Positions 1 through 6,567 of a stretch of 42,195 nt of DNA are shown here, piece after piece. Position numbers and translations under genes: made by a program. The notes beneath the pieces are model-generated. The model made no database searches. It had not been told where the DNA came from and saw nothing but the letters and a program-made list of their open reading frames with translations. The DNA lies in NCBI GenBank assembly GCA_964353255.1, contig CAYGVJ010000031.1, positions 1 to 42,195 of the forward strand, in the 5' to 3' direction. Position 1 is the stretch's first letter. Each line of letters begins with the position of its first letter. The DNA is from VFZS01 sp964353255 (GTDB lineage Bacteria; Acidobacteriota; Terriglobia; Bryobacterales; Bryobacteraceae).

Positions 1-720
1 CAGCTCGCGCGTGCCCAGTTCCACTTCCCGATCGCGCTCACCGCCAGCGGGATAGTCGTTGCGGTACTCCTCAACCGGAGGAAGCCCGACCGATTGCGGC
101 GTGTCCCGTAGCCTCAAGACGAGATAGATCGCGCACAGCACCGCCAGGATGCCGGGCACGTAGAACGCCGAGCGCCAGCCCATCCAGGCCGTGCTGTACG
201 CGGCGATCAGCCCCGTGAGCCCGCCGCCGACGTTGAGCGCGAGATTCCAGAAGCAGAACACCGTGCCACGCTCGCGCACGCTGTACCAATGACCCAGCGA
301 GCGACCGCACGGCGCCCAGCCCATGCTCTGCGCCAGGCCGTTCAGCCCCCACAGCGCCAGGTGCACGCCGTAGCTGCTCGCGGCGCCGAACAGAAAGTTG
401 CACAGCGCCGTGAACAGCAGCCCCGCGGGCATGAAGTAGCGCGGATTGCTGCGGTCCGACAACGTGCCCATGAGAAACTTGCCGACCCCGTAAGCGATGG
501 CCGTCAGAGCCAGCATGTCGCCGATCTGGCCCTTGCTGTAACCCAGCGCCTGGCCCATTTCCTTGGAAATTACGGGCAGATTATTGCGGACGAAGTAGAA
601 GCTGGTGTAGCCGATGAAGGTGGCTTCCAGAATCCGCCACCGGAACCGCGGGTATAGTCTCCGGACCTGCTCGTCGGGAAGGCGGGCGAGGTGCGGGGCC
701 GGCCGAAAAAGCGAACTCAT
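1..720 (-). CDS. glpT: Glycerol-3-phosphate transporter-like MFS protein (partial, C-terminus beyond window)
   Basis: Organophosphate:phosphate antiporter of the inner membrane, probably importing glycerol-3-phosphate in exchange for phosphate. About 240 N-terminal residues are present and the rest lies beyond position 1. Family hallmarks can be read directly: GYTSFYFVRNN in the first helix (the conserved Arg binds phosphate in GlpT), GWAPCGRSLGHWYSVRERG in the middle of the N-terminal half, and DTPQSVGLPPVEEYRNDYP at the start of the central cytoplasmic loop. The last motif matches GlpT better than the hexose-phosphate carrier UhpT. The ATG directly follows the TAG of the upstream dehydrogenase gene (TAGATG), so the two are probably translationally coupled. 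A secreted glycerophosphodiester phosphodiesterase lies divergently beyond the dehydrogenase and would supply the substrate. Confidence 0.85.
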   Translation of the reverse strand, partial: MSSLFRPAPHLARLPDEQVRRLYPRFRWRILEATFIGYTSFYFVRNNLPVISKEMGQALGYSKGQIGDMLALTAIAYGVGKFLMGTLSDRSNPRYFMPAGLLFTALCNFLFGAASSYGVHLALWGLNGLAQSMGWAPCGRSLGHWYSVRERGTVFCFWNLALNVGGGLTGLIAAYSTAWMGWRSAFYVPGILAVLCAIYLVLRLRDTPQSVGLPPVEEYRNDYPAGGERDREVELGTREL

Positions 721-1734
721 CTAAGTTTCGCTGACCTGTACAGGCCGATTCTCCTGGCACGACTTGGTGGCGGCCAGGCTGACGCGCAGGGCGGCGACCG
801 CGTCCGCCCCGGTGACGCGCGGCGCCCGGCCCTCCAGCACGTTGTCCACAAAATCCTCAATTTGGGCCAGATACGCCCTTTCAAACCGCTGCATGAAGTG
901 CGGCACCACGTCGTGGGTGATACCCTGCCCGGTCATCACTAGAATGGGTGTCTGGCGGAAATAGCCTATCTGCACCGACCCTTTCGTGCCCCAGATTTCC
1001 GCGCGGATGTCATAGCCGAAGACGGCGTTGCGGCTCAGCTCCACCACGCCCAGCGTGCCGTTCTCAAAAACCAGGTTGATGATCGCGTTGTCAATGTCGC
1101 CGACCGCCTTCAGTTCGGGATACGCCAGGGCGCCGCCCACGGCGTAGACGCTCCTCACCTCGCCCATGAACATCCGCGCTACATCGAAGTCGTGAATGCC
1201 CATGTCGGCGATCAGCCCGCCGCTGACCTTCGGATCGCAGAACTCCACCGGCGGAGGATAGGGATCCCGCGACGTTGATATCAGCAGCACCGGAGTGCCA
1301 ATGGCTCCCGCCTCGATTTTCTCCTTCGCCGCCACGTAGCCCGAGTCAAAGCGGCGTTGAAACCCCATCTGGAAGAACACGCCCGTGGCTGCGACTGTCT
1401 GAAGCATCTGGCCGGCTTCCGCCAGCGAGAGCGCTATCGGCTTCTCGCAAAAAATGGCCTTTCCACGTCTGGCGGCATCGATGACGACCTCTCGGTGGGT
1501 GCTGGTGGAAGTGATCACGGCCACCGCATCGATGGCCTTGTCGTCCAGCAAGTCTTCGTGGGTCTGGTACCACTTGGGAACACCGTAGTCCCTGGCGAAG
1601 GGCTCGGCCAGGTCCGCCTGCTGGTCCGCCACCGCCGCCAGCCGCGCCTTCGGGACGCGCTGGGCCAGGTCCGCCGCGTACACGCGGCCCAGCCGCCCCA
1701 AACCGATGACCCCGACGTTCAACCGGGCCTTCAT
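721..1734 (-). CDS. Gfo/Idh/MocA oxidoreductase, inositol 2-dehydrogenase-like
   Basis: Cytoplasmic NAD(P)-dependent sugar or polyol dehydrogenase of 337 residues. The Rossmann motif GVIGLGRLG lies at residues 8-16, the family EKP motif at 97-99 (FCEKP), and a GIHDFDVAR segment carries the catalytic His/Asp. MGFQRRFDSGY and the C-terminal IEDFVDNVLEG resemble IolG-type inositol 2-dehydrogenases, but substrate cannot be fixed from sequence. I chose the ATG at 1734 because GGAGGTG sits just upstream; an in-frame start at 1761 would add nine residues with no such site. First gene of an operon with the GlpT-like transporter. Confidence 0.85.
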   Translation of the reverse strand: MKARLNVGVIGLGRLGRVYAADLAQRVPKARLAAVADQQADLAEPFARDYGVPKWYQTHEDLLDDKAIDAVAVITSTSTHREVVIDAARRGKAIFCEKPIALSLAEAGQMLQTVAATGVFFQMGFQRRFDSGYVAAKEKIEAGAIGTPVLLISTSRDPYPPPVEFCDPKVSGGLIADMGIHDFDVARMFMGEVRSVYAVGGALAYPELKAVGDIDNAIINLVFENGTLGVVELSRNAVFGYDIRAEIWGTKGSVQIGYFRQTPILVMTGQGITHDVVPHFMQRFERAYLAQIEDFVDNVLEGRAPRVTGADAVAALRVSLAATKSCQENRPVQVSET

Positions 1735-1763
1735 GCTGACACCTCCATCCGCGGATCTCACTC

Positions 1764-1771
1764 AGTATACT
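1764..1771. promoter_or_regulatory. Palindromic -10 box shared by divergent genes
   Basis: AGTATACT reads TATACT on both strands in the 44-bp gap between the dehydrogenase and the phosphodiesterase. On the minus strand it would start an mRNA with about a 23-nt leader that includes the GGAGGT site. On the plus strand transcription would begin about one base before the phosphodiesterase ATG. No good -35 is visible. Assignment is by inspection only. Confidence 0.4.
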
Positions 1772-1778
1772 AGTGGCC

Positions 1779-2648
1779 ATGCCCAGAGGATTTATCGCGC
1801 CGAGCACTATGCTGGTGTTCTTAGGCTCGATTACCATGCTGTCACAGGCCGCGGAGCAGCCCAGAATCCTGGTGCACGGCCATCGCGGCGCCCGGGCCCG
1901 CAGGCCGGAAAACACTATTCCCGCTTTCCAATACGCCCTCGAGCAGGGCGTGGACGTCCTCGAGATGGACATGGCGGTGACCAAGGACAACGTCATCGTC
2001 ATTTCGCATGACCCGATCCTCCAGCCGCCGGTGTGCGCCGGCCCGCAACCCAGCGCGGTGATCCGCCAGTTGACGCTCGCGGAAGTGCGCCGCTGGGATT
2101 GCGGCGCCGTCCGGAATCCCAAGTTCGCCCAGCAGCAAACCGTTCCGGGCACGCGTATACCCACGCTGGACGACGTGTTCCGGTTGGCCACCCGCGGCGC
2201 CTTCGACTTCAACATCGAGACGAAGAGTTTCCCGAACCGGCCCGAGTATACGCCGCCGCCCGAGGAGTTCGCGCGGCTGGTGCTTGACAAGGTCCGCCAG
2301 TACAAGCTGGAGAAGCGGGTCATCCTGCAATCGTTCGACTTCCGGACCCTGGTGGCGATGCGCAAGCTGGCGCCGGAAATCCGATTATCGGCCCTGATCC
2401 AAGGCAGTCAGCGCGACTTCCCGTCGATTGCGGCCGAAGCAGCCCAGGCCGAGATCATTTCGCCGGAGTTCAGCCTCGTGACCCCGAGCAAGGTGGAAGC
2501 GGCGCATAAGGCGGGACTCCAGGTGGCGCCCTGGACGGCAAATACGGAAGCCGATTGGGACCGGCTGATCCAGGCCAAAGTAGACGCCATCATCACCGAC
2601 GACCCGGCCGCGCTGATCGCGCATTTGAAGACGAAAGGCTTGCGGTAG
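1779..2648 (+). CDS. Secreted glycerophosphodiester phosphodiesterase
   Basis: Hydrolyses glycerophosphodiesters, such as deacylated phospholipids, to sn-glycerol-3-phosphate and an alcohol. Catalytic signatures of the GDPD TIM barrel are intact: HGHRGAR with H35-R36, PENT at 43-46, E62-x-D64 (LEMDMA) and ISHDP with H77. Residues 5-25 look like a signal peptide ending near SQAAEQ, so the enzyme is probably periplasmic or secreted. A GTG at 1773 is an alternative start two codons upstream. No Shine-Dalgarno is seen; a TATACT box ends seven bases before the ATG. It diverges from the glpT-like operon, which suggests a GlpQ-GlpT scavenging unit. Confidence 0.85.
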   Translation: MPRGFIAPSTMLVFLGSITMLSQAAEQPRILVHGHRGARARRPENTIPAFQYALEQGVDVLEMDMAVTKDNVIVISHDPILQPPVCAGPQPSAVIRQLTLAEVRRWDCGAVRNPKFAQQQTVPGTRIPTLDDVFRLATRGAFDFNIETKSFPNRPEYTPPPEEFARLVLDKVRQYKLEKRVILQSFDFRTLVAMRKLAPEIRLSALIQGSQRDFPSIAAEAAQAEIISPEFSLVTPSKVEAAHKAGLQVAPWTANTEADWDRLIQAKVDAIITDDPAALIAHLKTKGLR

Positions 2649-2673
2649 AACGGGCGCGCCTGCCGGCGCGGGT

Positions 2674-2692
2674 TTGGGGGCAGAGCCCCCAA
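2674..2692. terminator. Hairpin between convergent genes
   Basis: An 8-bp perfect stem (TTGGGGGC/GCCCCCAA) with an AGA loop lies between the convergent phosphodiesterase and rapZ genes. A second 6-bp stem (CGCGCC/GGCGCG) lies at 2655-2670. There is no long T-run, so this is a probable bidirectional terminator rather than a classical one. Confidence 0.5.
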
Positions 2693-2717
2693 GGGAGGAT
2701 TCCGGGGCCCCGAGCCT

Positions 2718-3611
2718 TCACCCCGTCTTGTCCATGTCCCGGTGGGTGGCCTTGGTGCGGAAGCCGGCGCGGGCCAGGCGGCGGCGGATCTCCTCGGCCA
2801 TCATCACCGAGCGGTGCCGGCCGCCGGTGCAGCCGAAGGCGATGGTCAGGTAGCTCTTGCCTTCCTGGATGTAATGCGGCAGCAGGTAGACCAGCAACTG
2901 CGAGATCCGCTCGACGAACTCCACCGTCTGCGGAAAGGAGCGAATGTAGCGGGCCACCGAGAGGTGGCGCCCGCTGAGCTTCTTGAACTCGGGGATGTAG
3001 TTGGGGTTGGGCAGGAAGCGCACGTCGAAGACCAGGTCGCTGTCGGCCGGCACCCCGTAGCGGTAACCGAAGCTGGTCACGTAGACCACGATGCGGGCCT
3101 GCTGCCGCCCGCCCCGGAAGCGCTCGGCGACGTATTCCCGCAGCTCGTGCACGTTGAACTTGGAGGTGCTGATCACGTGGTCGGCCAAAGCGCGAATGGA
3201 CGCCAACGCCCGGCGCTCGGAGCGGACGCTCCGGACCACGGACCGCTCGGTGCCCAGCGGGTGCGGCCGGCGCGTCTCGCTGAAACGCCGCACCAGGGTA
3301 TCCTCGTCGGCCTCCAGGAAGACCAAGGTGGTGGGAATCCGCCGGCGGATGCTCCGGTAGATAGCGGGGAAATCCCGCAAGCCCGACCCCTCGCGGATGT
3401 CCACTACCAGGGCGGCGCAGCGAATACTGGGCGATTCCTTGGTAAGCGCGGCGAACTTTGGGATCAGCTCGATGGGGAGGTTATCGACCGAGTAGTAGCC
3501 CAGGTCTTCCAGGCACTTCAGCACGGTGCCCTTGCCGGAGCCGCTCAAGCCGGTGATGATGACCAGCTCCGGGGAACGCGCCCGCGCAGCAGCTGGGATG
3601 GTCTGGCTCAC
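2718..3611 (-). CDS. rapZ: RapZ/YvcJ-family nucleotide-binding protein
   Basis: Homologue of RapZ (YhbJ), which in enterobacteria is an RNA-binding adaptor for RNase E controlling GlmZ and so amino-sugar synthesis; in other phyla the target is unknown. 297 residues. The N-terminal kinase-like domain has Walker A GLSGSGKGT (21-29) and the diagnostic YYSVDNLP. The C-terminal domain carries IAFGCTGGRHRSVMMAEE, the phosphosugar/RNA-binding signature. The start is GTG and overlaps the hpf stop as GTGA, so the two are translationally coupled. Last gene of the lptCA-lptB-rpoN-hpf-rapZ operon. Confidence 0.93.
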   Translation of the reverse strand: MSQTIPAAARARSPELVIITGLSGSGKGTVLKCLEDLGYYSVDNLPIELIPKFAALTKESPSIRCAALVVDIREGSGLRDFPAIYRSIRRRIPTTLVFLEADEDTLVRRFSETRRPHPLGTERSVVRSVRSERRALASIRALADHVISTSKFNVHELREYVAERFRGGRQQARIVVYVTSFGYRYGVPADSDLVFDVRFLPNPNYIPEFKKLSGRHLSVARYIRSFPQTVEFVERISQLLVYLLPHYIQEGKSYLTIAFGCTGGRHRSVMMAEEIRRRLARAGFRTKATHRDMDKTG

Positions 3612-4147
3612 GTCTCGATCAGCTCGAAGTTGCCGTCGCGCCGCCGCAGCAACAGCGAGAAGCGATTGGTCCCGGCGTCGCGATAGACCACGTAGTCGCG
3701 ATCCAGCTCGATCTCCAGCAGCGCCTCTTCCAGAGTCATGGGCTTGCGGTGCTCATGATGGTTGGTGCGGAAGACTTGTTTGCCGGGACCCGCCTCGGTC
3801 TCGGTCTCGGCGCCCGCCTCCGCGGCCGCGGCCTCCGGCCGGGAGCCCCGCCGGACGTCCCGCCACTTCTCGCGCAGCCGCAGGATCTGCTTCTCCAGCT
3901 TGTCGGCCGCGTCACAGATGGCCGGAAAGACCTCCGCCCCGAGGCCTACTCCCACCAGGTTGTGGTCGTGGAAGCGGACCGTGATCTCGGCCTGCTGGAT
4001 GTGGCGCTCCTGCGTCAGGATCACGTGCGCCTCGCGCTCGCCCTGCTTCATGTCGAGCAGCCGGGCCAGCTTGGCGAACTTGGCCTGGAGCCTGTTCCGC
4101 TGCGCCGGGGTGAGTGCCTCGTGCTTGCCTGTGTAATTGACCTTCAT
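3608..4147 (-). CDS. hpf: Ribosome hibernation promoting factor, long form
   Basis: Binds the 30S subunit and promotes formation of inactive 100S ribosome dimers in stationary phase. 179 residues: an N-terminal S30EA/RaiA domain at about 1-97 (MKVNYTGKHEALT, AEITVRFHDHNLVG), an Ala/Glu-rich linker at about 98-123, then the C-terminal dimerisation domain (KPMTLEEALLEIELDRDYVVYRDAGT) that defines long HPF. The last four bases overlap rapZ. 32 bp separate it from the upstream rpoN gene, the usual bacterial order. Confidence 0.93.
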   Translation of the reverse strand: MKVNYTGKHEALTPAQRNRLQAKFAKLARLLDMKQGEREAHVILTQERHIQQAEITVRFHDHNLVGVGLGAEVFPAICDAADKLEKQILRLREKWRDVRRGSRPEAAAAEAGAETETEAGPGKQVFRTNHHEHRKPMTLEEALLEIELDRDYVVYRDAGTNRFSLLLRRRDGNFELIET

Positions 4148-4179
4148 GTGTGCCTCTGCGTCGCCCGATCTCGAACGGT

Positions 4180-5769
4180 TCAGTCGCGAACCCGCCGCTG
4201 GTGCGTCGAAGGGATGCGCATGTCCTCGCGGTACTTGGCCACGGTCCGCCGGGTCACCCGGATCCCCATGGCCTGGAGCCGGGCCGTGACCTGGTCGTCG
4301 GTCAGGGGATGGGCGTGGTCCTCCTCCTCGATGATCTTCTTGACGATCCGCTTGAGGGTCACCAGGGGCGTAGCGCCGCCGGAAGGCCCCTGGACGGCCT
4401 CGGAAAAGAAGTAACGCAGCTCGAAGACCCCTTGCGGGGTGTCGGCGTACTTGTTGGCCACAGCGCGGCTGACGGTGGAAGGATGCACGCCGATCTCCTC
4501 GGCGACTTCCTTGATCATCATGGGCCGCAGGCGGTCTATGCCGTGGTCGAGAAACTCGGGCTGCCGCCGGACGATGGCTTCGCAGACTCGCCGGATGGTC
4601 TGCTTGCGCTGCTCGATGTTCCGGATCAACTGGAGGGCCGAGACGTACCGCTCCTTGACGTAGTTGCGAATTTCCTTGCTGGGCTCCCGGCCGCGGTCCA
4701 GCATGCGGCGATATTGCCCGTTGAGCCGCAACTGGGGCATATCCTCGTCGTTCAATTGAATCACGTAGTCGTCGCCCTGCTTGGCGATGTAGACGTCGGG
4801 CTCGACTTGGCGCGCGCCAGGGCCCGAGTAGCGCAACCCGGGCCGCGGGTTCAGATGCCGGATCACCTCGACCGCGGTCTGGATGTGCTCCAAGGGCCGG
4901 CCCAAGATCCTGGCCAGCTCACGGTACTGGCGCAGCTCCAGCAACTTCAGATGCTCCGAGACGATCTGCCAGGCCACGCCGCCGCGACCGTTCCGGCTCT
5001 CCAGTTGCATCAGCAGGCACTCGCGCACGTCGCGGGCGCCCACCCCGGCCGGGTCCAGGGACTGGACCAGGAGCAGCGCCGCTTCCAAATCCTCCGGCGA
5101 GTGCTCGCCCGCGGCGGCTATCTCCTCCAGCGAGGCCGTCAGGTACCCGCTCTCGTCCAGGTTGCCGATGATGGAATCCGCCGCCTCATGAATCGGGTCG
5201 GCCACCGCCAGCATACTGAGCTGCGAGCGCAGATGGTCCGGCAAGGTGACGGGGGCGGAAACAAAACTCTCCGCCGGTGGTCTCTCGACTTGCTCGGCGG
5301 AGGGGCTCCTGTATCCGGGATCCAGGTACTCGTCGAAGAAGGTGCCGAAATCGATCTCGTCGAACGGGTCGGTGGCCTTCTCCTGAGGGGCCTCGGCTTC
5401 GGCGGGGGTCTCCGGCGCCGGCGGGGCCGGCGGGAGGCGAGTGTCCGCTTCGGAGAACTCGTCAGGGGCCTCGGCCGGAGCATCGGCTGGCGCATATCCG
5501 GCGCCATCGGTGGCCTCCAGAATGGATTGATCGGCCGGCTGAACCTCCCGCTCAGCCTCCAGCAGGGACTGAACCTCTTCCGGGCTCAGCTCCTCACCGC
5601 CGTCCTCACCGGCTTCTTCCAGCACCGGGTTCTGCGCGATTTCCTGGGTGATCATCTCGCGCAGCTCCAGGCGGTTAAGCTGGAGAACGGTCACCAGCTG
5701 CACCAAGCTAGGCGTCAGAATCTGCTTTTGGGTGATCTTGAGCTGGAGCCTGGGCGACAGCGTGCTCAT
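4180..5769 (-). CDS. rpoN: RNA polymerase sigma-54 factor
   Basis: Sigma factor for -24/-12 promoters that needs AAA+ activators. 529 residues from the ATG at 5769. Region I is Gln/Leu-rich (LQLKITQKQILTPSLVQLV) and is followed by an acidic, Pro/Ala-rich region II (about 50-110), the core-binding domain, an HTH (GVHPSTVSRAVANKY) and the RpoN box TRRTVAKYRE (506-515), with T instead of A at its first position. TTG at 5778 is an alternative start. The minus strand reads TG-C-TATCAT eight bases before the ATG, a possible extended -10 giving a nearly leaderless transcript. Its place between lptB and hpf is the conserved one. Confidence 0.93.
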   Translation of the reverse strand: MSTLSPRLQLKITQKQILTPSLVQLVTVLQLNRLELREMITQEIAQNPVLEEAGEDGGEELSPEEVQSLLEAEREVQPADQSILEATDGAGYAPADAPAEAPDEFSEADTRLPPAPPAPETPAEAEAPQEKATDPFDEIDFGTFFDEYLDPGYRSPSAEQVERPPAESFVSAPVTLPDHLRSQLSMLAVADPIHEAADSIIGNLDESGYLTASLEEIAAAGEHSPEDLEAALLLVQSLDPAGVGARDVRECLLMQLESRNGRGGVAWQIVSEHLKLLELRQYRELARILGRPLEHIQTAVEVIRHLNPRPGLRYSGPGARQVEPDVYIAKQGDDYVIQLNDEDMPQLRLNGQYRRMLDRGREPSKEIRNYVKERYVSALQLIRNIEQRKQTIRRVCEAIVRRQPEFLDHGIDRLRPMMIKEVAEEIGVHPSTVSRAVANKYADTPQGVFELRYFFSEAVQGPSGGATPLVTLKRIVKKIIEEEDHAHPLTDDQVTARLQAMGIRVTRRTVAKYREDMRIPSTHQRRVRD

Positions 5770-5820
5770 CTGGCTCAATGATAGCAGACGGAGGCTGGGA
5801 CCAGAACCCGGTGATTGCCC

Positions 5821-6567
5821 TTACTCGGGGGCGGGATGGGGCTCCGAAAGGTTGAAACTCTCCCCCAGGTAGACCCGCTTGACCTCCGGGTCGCGCCCCA
5901 GGGCCTCGGGGGTGCCGGCGCGGAATATCCGGCCGTTGTTGATGATGTAGGCGCGGTCAGTCACGGCCAAGGTCTCGCGCACGTTGTGATCCGTCACCAG
6001 GATACCGATGCCGGAGCGCTTCAGGTCCGCGATGATGCGCTGTAACTCGAGCACCTGAATCGGGTCGATGCCCGAGAACGGCTCGTCCAGCAGCAGGAAG
6101 GCCGGCTGGATGACCAGCGCCCGGGCAATCTCGACCCGCCGCCGCTCGCCCCCGGACAGCATGTACCCCTTGCTCTGCCGCACCCTTTCCAGGCCAAGCT
6201 GCTCGACCAACTGGGCCAGGCGCGCGCGGCGCTGGCCGGGGTTCAGCGGCAGCGTCTCCAGGATAGCCAGGAGGTTCTCTTCCACGGTCAGCTTGCGGAA
6301 GATCGAGGGCTCCTGGGCCAGGTAGCCGATGCCGCGGCGCGAGCGCCGGTACATAGGCAGTTCGGTGATGTCCTCCTGGTCCAGCATCACCCGCCCGGAA
6401 TCCGGGCTGATCAGCCCCACGATCATGTGGAAAGACGTGGTCTTCCCCGCCCCGTTGGGGCCCAGTAACCCCACCACCTGGCCCTGCTCGATGGCGATGG
6501 ACAGGTTGTCCACGACGCGCCGGCCGCGATAGCTTTTGGAGATTTCCTCGGTGTGCAGCTTGCTCAT
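5821..6567 (-). CDS. lptB: LPS export ABC transporter ATPase LptB
   Basis: ATPase that powers lipopolysaccharide extraction from the inner membrane with LptF/LptG (not in this window). 248 residues, complete: Walker A GPNGAGKTT (36-44), Q-loop in GYLAQEPSIF, signature LSGGERRR (137-144), Walker B FLLLDEP ending at D161-E162, H-loop H193. The LptB-specific stretch GIGYLAQEPSIFRKLTVEENLLAIL is recognisable in its parts. Its ATG overlaps the stop of the upstream LptC/LptA gene (ATGA), so they are coupled. Supports a diderm organism with LPS or related glycolipid. Confidence 0.95.
   Translation of the reverse strand: MSKLHTEEISKSYRGRRVVDNLSIAIEQGQVVGLLGPNGAGKTTSFHMIVGLISPDSGRVMLDQEDITELPMYRRSRRGIGYLAQEPSIFRKLTVEENLLAILETLPLNPGQRRARLAQLVEQLGLERVRQSKGYMLSGGERRRVEIARALVIQPAFLLLDEPFSGIDPIQVLELQRIIADLKRSGIGILVTDHNVRETLAVTDRAYIINNGRIFRAGTPEALGRDPEVKRVYLGESFNLSEPHPAPE

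Noticed and set aside
4150..5781. Open frame of 543 codons opposite rpoN
   Set aside because: Shadow of rpoN. The translation is low-complexity and lacks any domain signature.
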